Source: Tritrichomonas foetus (taxonomy: Eukaryota; Parabasalia; Tritrichomonadida; Tritrichomonadidae). Taken from it: a stretch of 24,187 nt of DNA. Shown one piece after another: positions 8,648 to 17,022 of this stretch; the first letter of the stretch is position 1; each line of letters starts with the position of its first letter. Under the pieces are notes generated by a model. It had not been told where the DNA came from, did not search any database, and saw only the letters and a list, made by a program, of their open reading frames with translations. The DNA lies in the NCBI GenBank assembly GCA_001839685.1, contig MLAK01000846.1:1-24187 (forward strand), read 5' to 3'. The translations under genes and the position numbers were made by a program.

Positions 8648-9044
8648 TTTATCAAGTAACTTTGAATGTGAAAATTCACCTAAATGATTACGTTATTTAA
8701 TAAGGTGAATTCGAGGTGGAAAAGAGTGGTAGCCGTTTAATAAAAAAATCTTCTTTTATGATTCGACTTTTTCCCAATCTTATCGTATATATTTCATCTA
8801 TTTCTATTTTTGGACCATATATATTCACAAATAATTAAATATATTATTCAATTTGTTCTCATCCTAAGACAAACATGACTTTTTTCATCATTCCGATTTT
8901 CACTTTTAGATGAGAAAACGAAATAAGCATATTCACAATAAATAGTGCTCAGTTAGTAAAGATATCTGAATGATTACCAAAAAGATAATTAAAAAAGAAA
9001 GTGAAATAAGAAATAATTGTTGTGTAAAAAAATACATTTATACA
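8648..9044. other. Intergenic region upstream of the dynein LIC gene
   Basis: Promoter region for the minus-strand LIC gene and 3' flank of the next minus-strand gene. On the minus strand it carries TTCACCT and TTTTCACAT-type strings near 8660-8710 that could serve as initiators. No coding frame is visible. Confidence 0.5.
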
Positions 9045-9746
9045 TTATTTCCGTAAAATCAGTTCTAAATCTTTCTTCAAAGAAATAGATTCGTCAGACG
9101 GAGCTTTTTCGCTTTCATAAGAAGATTGATTATACGAGATTGAGTCGAGGTTTGGCGGGAAGCCCCCAAACGAGTTCGAGAAGAGGTGGAACCCAGTATG
9201 GAAGATTGAATTCATTGAATCTGTGCCAATTGAAGGTGGCGCATATTCGGGTATTGGATATTGCGGCGGCGACTCGCGAGGGTGAGGCTTCTCGATTATC
9301 TTAGGAAATACTGATGTCATAGCTTTTTGAGGAGGCAGTGGTGACGGCGGCTGAAGGGGTTGTTGTGGTTTTGAGATTTGTTCGGAAGCAACTGGTGGAG
9401 ATACGACTGGAGGAGGTGGATGATTTCGTTCTTCACACTTTGAAAATTTATATCGTAGTTCTCCCTGTATCTCCTGGCTTGTAATAAGAAGAAAATCAGC
9501 AACACTCATTGAAAGAGGGAGTTGGACGCAGCCTCCCTTGAACGGCACGTGTAAAGAAACAGAAAACTGGCTCTGGTTTGATGTCGCGGTAAGTCTTTTG
9601 ATGTAGCTGGCGATTGTATGTAAAGTCGTATTATTCAAAACTTTGATGCGCTGGAGAGGATTGTTTTTATTTCGGGATATTTTCTTATGATCAGCATTTG
9701 TCAAAGGAACAATCTGAACATAAAGTTCAGCTTTGTCTTGATGCAT
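9045..9746 (-). CDS. RAWUL-like (ubiquitin-like) domain protein with Pro-rich tail
   Basis: Predicted protein of 233 residues from the first ATG; the frame opens 10 codons earlier with TTG. Residues about 4-104 show a beta-grasp-like pattern: a strand AELYVQIVPL, a long connector, RIKVLNNTTLHTIASYIKRL (strand plus helix), FSVSLHVPF, VQLPLSMSVADFLLI and a final ELRYKF. This order resembles the RAWUL domain of the RING1/PCGF Polycomb proteins. No RING finger is present; all but a few Cys are missing. Residues 109-170 are strongly Pro-rich, and the rest is Ser-rich. The initiator TTCACCTT lies directly before the ATG. It is divergent from the gene at 10183. The gene is well supported, the domain call is tentative, and a chromatin role would be a guess. 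Confidence 0.62.
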   Translation of the reverse strand: MHQDKAELYVQIVPLTNADHKKISRNKNNPLQRIKVLNNTTLHTIASYIKRLTATSNQSQFSVSLHVPFKGGCVQLPLSMSVADFLLITSQEIQGELRYKFSKCEERNHPPPPVVSPPVASEQISKPQQPLQPPSPLPPQKAMTSVFPKIIEKPHPRESPPQYPIPEYAPPSIGTDSMNSIFHTGFHLFSNSFGGFPPNLDSISYNQSSYESEKAPSDESISLKKDLELILRK

Positions 9747-9754
9747 AAGGTGAA
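9747..9754 (-). promoter_or_regulatory. Initiator (Inr) of the RAWUL-like gene
   Basis: On the minus strand TTCACCTT directly precedes the ATG, giving the same 5-base spacing from TCA's A to the ATG as in the receptor gene. It fits TCA(+1)Y(A/T) approximately and decides the start in favour of ATG 9746. Confidence 0.5.
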
Positions 9755-9808
9755 TATAATTGCTGTTTCTCGTCAAAAACGAAACAAGTTGCTAAACATA
9801 TCAATATT

Positions 9809-9902
9809 CTTTCACAAAAAGTGAATATGGCGGGAGTTTTCAAACAAAATTTCTTAGACGTTTAATTTTATGAAAAGTTAAATAAAATTAGACCTTAGGT
9901 TA
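9809..9902. promoter_or_regulatory. Motif cluster shared with the receptor promoter
   Basis: Contains CTTTCACAAAAAGTG (9809-9823), immediately followed by ATGGCGGGA (9827-9835) and, further on, CCTTAGGTTA (9893-9902). All three strings also occur at 4184-4309. CTTTCACAAAAAGTGAA includes the small inverted repeat TTCAC/GTGAA with a 5-base spacer. GGCGGGA matches the E2F/DP core. The recurrence is direct; a common regulator is inference. Confidence 0.42.
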
Positions 9903-10182
9903 GGTGAATTATATCGGTTTTTTTGACCATTACTTATTTCCCCGTCAAAACGATATCTCTGAACCAAAATATCACTTGAAGTTTATAGAATTCTATTTTC
10001 TTTTCATCATCTAGTTATTTGAAAAAATGACATTTAAATCTCCTTCTATCCTCAAGAGTAAATGACTCACAGGTGAAATCACCAAAAAAATTGTATATGG
10101 TGAAATTACAAGAAATTGGTTTATCGTTCAAAGGTAAAAATCACAAGGTGAATTATTTTTTTGTTTTTTTTGGAATGAAAGA

Positions 10183-12084
10183 ATGTCAATAAATCTTAAA
10201 ATCCCACCAAAAAGTTTAACAATCAATATTACAAATCATACAGAAGACCGTGCATCTGAGAATGAATATATTCAAAAGATTTTATTTAAATCTCAAAATA
10301 ATGACACCATTATTTCTATTTCTTTTGGTATTTTTTTTAATAATGCATCAAAGCAGTATTATGCACAAACAACTCTCAAAAAATTCACCCTCATAAAAAT
10401 AGAAGGAGAACAAAAAATTTCACTCACAAATTTAGTGTTATATTTGCGAACTGAAATTTCGAAGATTGGTGTTTATTACTGCACTATATCAAAAGGGAAA
10501 ATTTCTTCTTTTCCTCTCAATTATCACCATTTTGATTCACAGAAACCTAAATTTTTGTGTGAATTTGAATTTATTCCATTTTTGCCACCAAAATTAACAA
10601 ACAATTTCCAACTTCCTCCACTTTTGTCACTGTCACATATCACGATGATACCACCAATAAAAAATTATGATAAAGAATGGCCTTTTGTTTCATACATTCG
10701 AGAGCTTCAAACAACGGGCCAAAGCGAGAAAAACTTTCCTCAACTTTTTTCCAAAAATGGAAAATTTTTGGATTTTTTTCATTTTTCTAAAGAAGAAAAT
10801 TTCGAGGATTTGGTTTTCAGTATCACTCAAAATGTTTGTGATGAACTCGGTCTTGAGTGTCAAAAATTCAATCAAATTCCACAAAACGTTTATACATCAA
10901 ATTCGTCAATAAAAATCAACAAGAATACAAAAGTTCTTATTTTTAAATATCCATCAAATAATCAGAGTGATACATTGAATAGCAAATTAAGTAATATTCA
11001 AAATGAGATTCCGATTACGATATCGAATGATTTTTGTGATATCAATCCTTTTAATCTCGTTTCTGTTGTGAAAAAAGAAAAAAAATCACATAATTTTTAT
11101 TATGCTTACATATACTCATCAGCTTTTGATACTTTTTATGTGGTTGGAGATGGAATCATAAATAGAATGGATTCCAAACCTCTTTGCTTTGTTGATGAAA
11201 ATCTAATTTCTTCTTTGTACATTCGAAGTGACGTGTTAAATCTATTTTCTATTTTCATGCCATCTCCTTCTTTTTCTTCACGTGAAAATTTTGTCACTGT
11301 TTATTCTTGTTCAAATACTCATTTACTTTCAAGTGATAACATTCATTTGTTTAATGACAGAAACTCAATTCCCACGAAAATTGAGAAATTAATAAAAAGT
11401 GATGAATTAGAATTCGAACAAAGAATTAACTCAACAAACCCAAAATCTGAAGTAAATTATGCTTATTTTGAATATGATCCAGGAAATAATCCATTTCCAG
11501 CCGTTCCATTGAATTCAATCTCTGGAAAATCAATTTTAAAAACTCCAATTCATAAAAATATTAAATTGTTCCAATTGGCTTGGTTTCTTCATGAAGATTT
11601 AATTCATTATTCACCTTTAATTCTAGATTTAACCGATTTAAACCACATTACAGAATTTTTTCAATCAGAAAATCCAGTTTTTAAGATTTTCCAAGTAAAA
11701 TCAAATTGTATTACTGAACTTTTAGACAATGATACTTTCCCAATAGATTCTTTAGTTCTTTTTAAACTAAATGGGATAAATCAACCTTCTCATCAAACAA
11801 AATTATGCTCATTTTCATTTGGTAAAATTGTTGAATTTAATAAATTAATTCAATATCATAAAACTCCTATTTTATTGAATATGAGTAAAGATAGTCTGGA
11901 AGCAACACTGAGAACTATTTGTACAAAGAAAAACATTGAAAACTATCATGTGTATATTCAAAGCAAAAGCACTGATAAACGTCGTTGGCAAAATTTTCCA
12001 ATAAGCGATTCTCAAATTAATTCATATTTCTCAGAACCCATTAGTGGATATGAGTTCATTCCGTTTTTAATTATAGAAATTTGA
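10183..12084 (+). CDS. Large unknown protein with degenerate USP-like segment
   Basis: Protein of 633 residues, no signal peptide and no membrane helix. Residues about 249-332 resemble the C-terminal half of a ubiquitin-specific protease (family C19): KVLIFKYPS (compare the pVLilhLKRF strand), a later PITISNDF, then NLVSVV...HNFYYAYIYSS and FYVVGDGIINRM. The active-site His expected just before YYAYI is Phe305, the FDD motif is VGD (321-323), and no Cys box is visible, so it should be inactive. The N-terminal module (about 79-136) and the C-terminal module (about 571-631) both end in an EFIPFL motif and have a similar strand/helix order, suggesting repeated ubiquitin-like folds. AATAAA lies 23 bases after the stop. 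The gene is divergent from the RAWUL-like gene. The frame is sure; the family is tentative. Confidence 0.6.
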   Translation: MSINLKIPPKSLTINITNHTEDRASENEYIQKILFKSQNNDTIISISFGIFFNNASKQYYAQTTLKKFTLIKIEGEQKISLTNLVLYLRTEISKIGVYYCTISKGKISSFPLNYHHFDSQKPKFLCEFEFIPFLPPKLTNNFQLPPLLSLSHITMIPPIKNYDKEWPFVSYIRELQTTGQSEKNFPQLFSKNGKFLDFFHFSKEENFEDLVFSITQNVCDELGLECQKFNQIPQNVYTSNSSIKINKNTKVLIFKYPSNNQSDTLNSKLSNIQNEIPITISNDFCDINPFNLVSVVKKEKKSHNFYYAYIYSSAFDTFYVVGDGIINRMDSKPLCFVDENLISSLYIRSDVLNLFSIFMPSPSFSSRENFVTVYSCSNTHLLSSDNIHLFNDRNSIPTKIEKLIKSDELEFEQRINSTNPKSEVNYAYFEYDPGNNPFPAVPLNSISGKSILKTPIHKNIKLFQLAWFLHEDLIHYSPLILDLTDLNHITEFFQSENPVFKIFQVKSNCITELLDNDTFPIDSLVLFKLNGINQPSHQTKLCSFSFGKIVEFNKLIQYHKTPILLNMSKDSLEATLRTICTKKNIENYHVYIQSKSTDKRRWQNFPISDSQINSYFSEPISGYEFIPFLIIEI

Positions 12085-12632
12085 TGTATTTATTGTATTT
12101 TTATGTAATAAATATAATAATAATGTTATAAAATACTTTTCTATCTATAATATTCAGACTTTTTTTGAACAAATTGAACAAATAGTTGACTAAATGATTG
12201 TTTATATACTTCAAAAGCAATGAAAATAAAAGTTTGCGTTCACATGATATCATCTCTCATTAATATCATTGAATGAGAACTGTTATCATGATAATGTGTT
12301 ATTATTATCAAAGAAATTGTTAATGTTGAATTATTCATTATGATATATATATATGCCTCACTTATATATTTTGAGTTGTTGAGTAACCCAGAGAGAATTT
12401 ATATCTCCAATTTAAAAATCTAGTTTTTGAATAGCATCATCTCTTTCTTGGTAAATTCTGGAAAATGAGTATCGCAATGATTATTTTTCAATTGAATTGA
12501 AGTAATAGTTGAGAAGAATTTCTCCATCAATGAGTTCATCTCAAGCACTCTGAATTTCAATGCTCTTCACAATTTAAGAAAAAGTGACTTAGATTTCAAT
12601 ATATATAGCCAGATATATAATCAAAAAATATT
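12085..12632. other. Intergenic region upstream of the GH16 gene
   Basis: Holds a candidate AATAAA (12107-12112), a 7-bp stem (TCTCATT 12255-12261 / AATGAGA 12272-12278) and a short TA repeat near 12345. A weak initiator TCAAAAA sits at 12621, 10 bases before the GH16 start. No coding frame is visible. Confidence 0.5.
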
Positions 12633-13469
12633 ATGATGTTATTGAATTTTTTCCTTTACTGCATTTTATCAAGTGCTTCACAAGATTGGGAGTTAGCATG
12701 GTCAGAAGATTTCAATTATGTTGGACTACCTGATCCAAACATCTGGGTATACGAAGAGGGATTTGTCAGAAATCAGGAAAATCAATATTACATGAGAAAA
12801 GATTTGCGTAATTCTCGTGTAGAGAATGGCCATCTCATTCTTGAATGTCATCATGATCAAAATTACACATCTGTTGATGGAACACAATATAATTATTCAT
12901 CTGCTTCCATCACCACCAAAAATCGTGTTCATTTTCAATATGGAAAGGTTGAAGCACATATAAGAATTCCCCCTGGTAAAGGCACCTGGCCAGCTATTTG
13001 GATGCTCGGTACTGAAATGTATTTTCCTTATAATGGTGAAATTGATATTATGGAGTATGTTGGACATACAAAAAATACACTTTATAGTACTTTTCATATG
13101 GCTGGATATCATTATCCTCCTGATCTTTTGTCTGTGAGTGGAAATGTTGATTTGAAAAACTGTTCTGATGTTTTCCAGAATTTCACTCTGGTTTGGACAC
13201 CTCAAGAAATTTCTGTTTATGCAAATTTTCAGCATGTTGTGAAATATGAAAGACCAAAAGATGCAACTTACCTTGATTGGCCATTTGATTGGCCATATTA
13301 CTTGCTCTTAAACTTGGCAATTGGTGGATCATGGGGAGGCGAAATAGATGATTCGATTTTTGACCATGAGGTGAGGTATTATATCGATTATGTAAAATAT
13401 TTTATTGACAAAAATAGTCCAGAGAGAGAAATATCTTGGAAAGTGCTGAATGAATCATTAAAAAGATGA
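12633..13469 (+). CDS. Secreted GH16 family beta-glucanase (laminarinase-like)
   Basis: Predicted endo-beta-1,3(-1,4)-glucanase of 278 residues. A signal peptide (MMLLNFFLYCILSSA) indicates secretion. The catalytic motif GEIDIMEYVG carries the nucleophile E136, D138 and the acid/base E141; the ExDxxE spacing is that of the laminarinase-type (beta-bulge) GH16 enzymes. Other family marks are WELAWSEDF near the N-terminus, the SASITTKNRVHFQYGKVEAHIRIP stretch split around residues 90-113, GTWPAIWMLG, STFH and NLAIGGSWGG near the end. The length is that of a single GH16 domain with no extra carbohydrate-binding module. Closest relatives of such compact enzymes are often bacterial, so lateral transfer is possible, but base composition matches the neighbours. 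It would act on fungal, algal or bacterial beta-glucans. Two ATGs are adjacent; I use the first. Confidence 0.93.
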   Translation: MMLLNFFLYCILSSASQDWELAWSEDFNYVGLPDPNIWVYEEGFVRNQENQYYMRKDLRNSRVENGHLILECHHDQNYTSVDGTQYNYSSASITTKNRVHFQYGKVEAHIRIPPGKGTWPAIWMLGTEMYFPYNGEIDIMEYVGHTKNTLYSTFHMAGYHYPPDLLSVSGNVDLKNCSDVFQNFTLVWTPQEISVYANFQHVVKYERPKDATYLDWPFDWPYYLLLNLAIGGSWGGEIDDSIFDHEVRYYIDYVKYFIDKNSPEREISWKVLNESLKR

Positions 13470-13986
13470 AAATCGAAAGGTATTTTATTAGAATAAGTAA
13501 AAGAAAAATATATCGATACTTTTCACCAATGAAATGTTATAATTCTTGTTATAATTAATATTGCATGAAATATGTTTCGAGAAAGTACAAATAAGTTCAA
13601 TATTTATATACACTGAATGGTTTTCCATTCTTCCGTAAGATATATTTTTGATTTTTGATAATAACCCAAACTTCATTCCATTAATCTACATTACCAAGTG
13701 TCTTAATCCCAACAATTAGTGCGAAATGGTATGATTTTTTGCTTTACATGTGAAAAATGCTCATCAAGAAGATTAGTGTCATGACAATAAAAATTTAATT
13801 ACCTGATTATCCATGCTCCTCTGATTCACAGAATGCTGTGAAAGAAGGCTCAAGTAAAATATAATAAAATGAAAACTCTATACATCTAAAGCATATGAGG
13901 AATTAAATCTTCTCAAAAGAAAGAAAGTTGAAATAATAAAGTAGTAAAAACACAAATTGAAGTGAATCAAAAAACAGTTTAAAAAC
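13470..13986. other. Convergent 3' gap with a hairpin
   Basis: Gap between the 3' ends of the GH16 and DNAAF1 genes. It contains a perfect 7-bp hairpin (13825-13842) and nothing gene-like; the reverse frame 13676-13488 is low-complexity. Confidence 0.5.
13825..13842. terminator. Perfect short hairpin between converging genes
   Basis: TTCACAG (13825-13831), loop AATG, CTGTGAA (13836-13842). The position between two converging genes would fit 3' end formation, but eukaryotic terminators do not need such a stem, so the role is inferred only from location. Confidence 0.3.
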
Positions 13987-15069
13987 TTAGTCAATGTCTT
14001 CATTCTCGCTGTCTTCATTATTATCTTTGTTATTATTTTTATAGTAGTCACCATGCTCTTTCGCCTTTTCAGGATCCATATAATCCTCTTCAGACGAACT
14101 TTCTTCTTCAAGCTGAATGATCACTCTTCCACCTGAAATTTCTTCAGGTTGCTTCTTCTTCTTTAAATTATCATCATCATCACTAGACATGAATAGTCTT
14201 TCATCATCAGAAGACATTAAAAACTTGTCTTTGCTGATATCCATTCCTGCTTCAATTGCTGCCTTTCGATTTGCTCTCCTCAACTTTTTACGATTTGCTG
14301 TTTTTTCATCTTCTTTTTCTTGTTTATATCTTTGACGCTCTTCCATTTCGGCGTCTCTTCCACCTTCCATATAAGCTCTTGCACATCTGATTTCAAGTTC
14401 ATTAACTGGCATATCATCCAGATAAGTTAGTTGTGGCATTTTGTATAATATTTTCCTTCGATATTGCGACATTGTTCTAGCAATTGGATTTCCACCAAGT
14501 TTCATTAAGACTAAATTAGGAAGTTGTGAAACAATTGGTAAAAATTCTTCAGTTTCTAGTTTGTTATCAGATAAATTGAGATTTCCTAAAGATGGAACAT
14601 CCAAAACTCCTTTAATTCCATCAACAGTTTTTATATTATTATGATCAACTTCAAGTGTATGAAGTTTCTTCAATTTTGAAAGGTTTTCAATTTTGGAAAT
14701 ATAATTATATGAAAGACAAAGTGTTTCTAAATGCTCGAGCTCATCAAGACCGCTTATGGTTTCAATCACATTTCCATTTAAATAAAGACAAACCAGGTTT
14801 TTCAATGAAGACAGGCCTTCGATCACATTAATGGCATTATTGTTGAGCCAGAGTGAAGTCAAATTGATGTATGGCTCGAGTGCTGTAATTCTTTGATATC
14901 CTCCATAATGCAAATACAACGTTTCATTTAAGTCGGGAACTGTGTAAAGATGGTTTTTGATACACGAATCGTGAATGTCGGCAGGCGTGATAATTTTTGG
15001 TTTAAATTCTTCGTCAATTTCTTCTTCCTCTTCTTCTGCAGTCTGAGCAACAACTTCTTCTTCAGTCAT
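13987..15069 (-). CDS. DNAAF1: Dynein axonemal assembly factor 1 (LRRC50/ODA7)
   Basis: Cytoplasmic factor needed to preassemble outer and inner dynein arms of motile flagella. From the first ATG the product has 360 residues; the open frame reaches 28 codons further but starts with TTG. An acidic N-terminus (EEEEEEIDEE) is followed by KNHLYTVPDLNETLYLHYGGYQRI (residues 39-61, split here by function), which closely matches the LRRC50 entry motif before its repeats. Leucine-rich repeats run from about 62 to 190 with LxxLxLxxNxI units. They close with the LRR cap GNPIARTMSQYRRKILYKMP and LTYLDDMPV, highly typical of LRRC50. A charged helix and Ser/Asp/Glu-rich C-terminus (about 230-360) follow. 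The metazoan protein is longer at the C-terminus. It is divergent from the TBC-like gene, with 211 bp between the ATGs. Confidence 0.88.
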   Translation of the reverse strand: MTEEEVVAQTAEEEEEEIDEEFKPKIITPADIHDSCIKNHLYTVPDLNETLYLHYGGYQRITALEPYINLTSLWLNNNAINVIEGLSSLKNLVCLYLNGNVIETISGLDELEHLETLCLSYNYISKIENLSKLKKLHTLEVDHNNIKTVDGIKGVLDVPSLGNLNLSDNKLETEEFLPIVSQLPNLVLMKLGGNPIARTMSQYRRKILYKMPQLTYLDDMPVNELEIRCARAYMEGGRDAEMEERQRYKQEKEDEKTANRKKLRRANRKAAIEAGMDISKDKFLMSSDDERLFMSSDDDDNLKKKKQPEEISGGRVIIQLEEESSSEEDYMDPEKAKEHGDYYKNNNKDNNEDSENEDID

Positions 15070-15135
15070 TGTAATCGTTGTTTCGAAAAAAATAAATAGT
15101 CTATCTAAAGAATTTTTAAACGGGTATTTCACAAC

Positions 15136-15172
15136 TTTCAATTTGAATAGCAATTTTCAATTTGAATAACAA
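15136..15172. repeat. Two 18-bp direct repeats in a divergent promoter
   Basis: TTTCAATTTGAATAGCAA (15136-15153) and TTTCAATTTGAATAACAA (15155-15172) differ at one base and are spaced 19 bp apart. Each contains the near-palindrome TTCAATTTGAA. They lie between the DNAAF1 and TBC-like genes, so they could be paired binding sites acting on both. Confidence 0.6.
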
Positions 15173-15280
15173 AAAGTTACCGACTTGTGAAATAAACTTT
15201 TGAAATTAGATATATGTCCAGATATAATCAGAAAAAGTTATTCACTGACATATGAGATAAAAATTTTGCAACATTTTCAT

Positions 15281-16630
15281 ATGAAAGTTTCTTTAGTTTT
15301 GGATGACGATACAACCATCCCTGCAACACTCAAAGTTTACATACAAAAAGGAAACGTATTATTCGAATATTTAGACCAAAACGATCACAGCATTATTCGC
15401 GATTCAATCACCCAATTTCGCTCTATCCAATTTTCCGAAGAAAACGCATTAAAAACAACAATCCACGGACCATTAATTGACAGAGTCATTCAATTTGAAT
15501 CGATGGGTGATCATTCCAAATTCTATAATTTTTTGCGCGAAAATGTCCAGCTGGAGCCATCAGAAACAGATCCGCGTAGTTTTATTATCAAAGAAAAACA
15601 AACTGAGCAAAAACAGCCAACATTGACGGACTTTGTTCATACAATTGTGAAAACAATCGTCAATAAAAACGAGCCATCAATTATTAAGCGTCCAGTTGAT
15701 GGCTTTACATATGGAACTATTGTTCAAATTCTTCCATCAAATAAACTCGTCCCTTTGACGAGAGAGGAAGCTGAAACAGCAATTTTGTCATCACTTCCAC
15801 TAAACACGTATTCAATTTCTCACGAGCTTTTCCCAATTATTTTCACACGTTTGATTAATCCGCCTGATTTATCAAGTGAATATAAAAAATTGAAAGAACA
15901 ATGGCAACTCACTTCAAAGGCCGAATGGGATTATTTTTTGAAAATGAGGGTTTTCGTTCATTCTGTTGAGAAATATTTAGAAAAAACTTCTAGATTGACT
16001 ACAGAAACTCACAAACAATTATTTTTTAACATTTCTTTAGCTTTATTCACTCGTTATTTCTCTGAATTAAGTTTTGGTCCAAAATTGATGTGCGTTATTG
16101 AATTAATAATAAATTGTTTTCTAAAAGAGACTTCTGATGGTGATTCGTTTGATTTGATGGCAGGTGGAAAGCTGGGAATTGAAGAAACTGAAATTTTATT
16201 GTTTTCTCATATCAGTGAAATATGGGAAATTGTCACAAAAAGCCAATTATCGGTAGAAAAAGAATCCTTCAATATTTTAAATGCATTGTCAACAATTTCG
16301 CCTTCAACAAAAGCAATTCTTGATGATCGAAATATGAAACTTCTTGATTTTGCAATTCCTGATGCTGATTTATTTTTCACACGTGGGAAAAATCTGAATG
16401 ATTCTCTTCTTCTCTTTGCGGCAGCACTTGCAACTGGTGATATTGCTGTTTTTAGGAAAAATGTAATTTGCTCGTCTCTCGTTCTTTTACATGAAAGATT
16501 ACAACTTATTCCAATTAATGATACAAAAACATTTAGTGAAACTTACTGCATGGAGCTTCGGAATATAAAAGCAAGATTGTTAATTTTGAATAATATCAAA
16601 ATACATTTGAGTCAACAACACAGCTCCTAA
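15281..16630 (+). CDS. TBC-like (degenerate Rab-GAP) domain protein
   Basis: Protein of 449 residues from the first ATG; the frame opens 27 codons earlier with TTG. TCATATG at the start fits an overlapping initiator. Residues about 185-410 are helical and follow the order of trichomonad TBC proteins. YKKLKEQWQL (about 201-210) and KMRVFVHSVEKYLEKTSRL (221-239) match the family's YxxLKxQW and ExDxxRT segments. They are followed by SFGPKLMCVIELIINCF, where a TBC domain has YxQGM, then an IEETEILLFSHISEIW helix and a late LVLLHERL. The arginine finger (IxxDxxR) and glutamine finger (YxQGM) are not present, so no GAP activity is expected. The N-terminal 100 residues could be a PH-like fold. It may bind Rabs without hydrolysis, but the family call is tentative. 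Confidence 0.5.
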   Translation: MKVSLVLDDDTTIPATLKVYIQKGNVLFEYLDQNDHSIIRDSITQFRSIQFSEENALKTTIHGPLIDRVIQFESMGDHSKFYNFLRENVQLEPSETDPRSFIIKEKQTEQKQPTLTDFVHTIVKTIVNKNEPSIIKRPVDGFTYGTIVQILPSNKLVPLTREEAETAILSSLPLNTYSISHELFPIIFTRLINPPDLSSEYKKLKEQWQLTSKAEWDYFLKMRVFVHSVEKYLEKTSRLTTETHKQLFFNISLALFTRYFSELSFGPKLMCVIELIINCFLKETSDGDSFDLMAGGKLGIEETEILLFSHISEIWEIVTKSQLSVEKESFNILNALSTISPSTKAILDDRNMKLLDFAIPDADLFFTRGKNLNDSLLLFAAALATGDIAVFRKNVICSSLVLLHERLQLIPINDTKTFSETYCMELRNIKARLLILNNIKIHLSQQHSS

Positions 16631-17022
16631 AAAATATAGTTCACACTTAAAATTTCACTTGATATTAGGTCATCTATAAAACATTCAATAATGATCAGAG
16701 AGTTACATTAACATTAATTCAAATAATTGTTGATTACTTAAGTATTCTAAGAAGTCGTTGAGAAAAGAACAACTTCTTACATTTGAGAATACTTTTCAAA
16801 AGAATTCTCATTTGAAAAGAAGAATGTAATTGTTCCTAAATTTATACCATATTCGGGTAATTCTATCCATATAAAATAAAATAAAATAAAAAGCACATAT
16901 CATTACGTAAATACAGTTTTAATATAAAATATATACAATATATAAATAAATTATATAAATGGGTTCGAGTTCAAAACCTTCGAATTATATAACATATCCA
17001 TGTACTCATACTATTTGACTAT
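16631..17022. other. Convergent 3' gap with two hairpins
   Basis: Gap between the 3' ends of the TBC-like and Stealth genes. It contains two tandem hairpins (listed separately) and an ATAAA pentamer repeat around 16871-16890. GGGTTCGAGTTC at 16961 recalls a tRNA B box, but no tRNA can be folded around it. Confidence 0.6.
16741..16819. terminator. Two tandem hairpins between converging genes
   Basis: First stem: AGTATTCT then AAGAAGT(CG)TTG (16741-16760) pairs with CAACTTCTT (16770-16778) and, after a 7-base bulge, AGAATACT (16786-16793). Second stem: CTTTTCAAA (16792-16800) pairs perfectly with TTTGAAAAG (16811-16819) across a 10-base loop. Both are plain in the sequence. Their function in 3' end formation or as a small structured RNA is inferred from position only. 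Confidence 0.4.

Larger units (their letters stand above)
9747..10182. other. Divergent intergenic promoter region
   Basis: Shared upstream region of the RAWUL-like gene (minus) and the large USP-like gene (plus). It holds the motif cluster at 9809-9902, several GGTGAA/TTCACC strings and a T-rich stretch just before the plus-strand ATG. A five-codon out-of-frame upstream ATG lies at 10175. No other coding frame is seen. Confidence 0.5.

Noticed and set aside
9155..9166. TTGGCGGGAA, a strong E2F-like site
   Set aside because: It lies inside the coding sequence of the RAWUL-like gene, where it encodes Gly-Gly-Phe-Pro-Pro, so the match is most likely coincidental.
16961..16972. GGGTTCGAGTTC, like a tRNA B box
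   Set aside because: The T-stem does not pair beyond two bases and no acceptor or anticodon arm can be placed.
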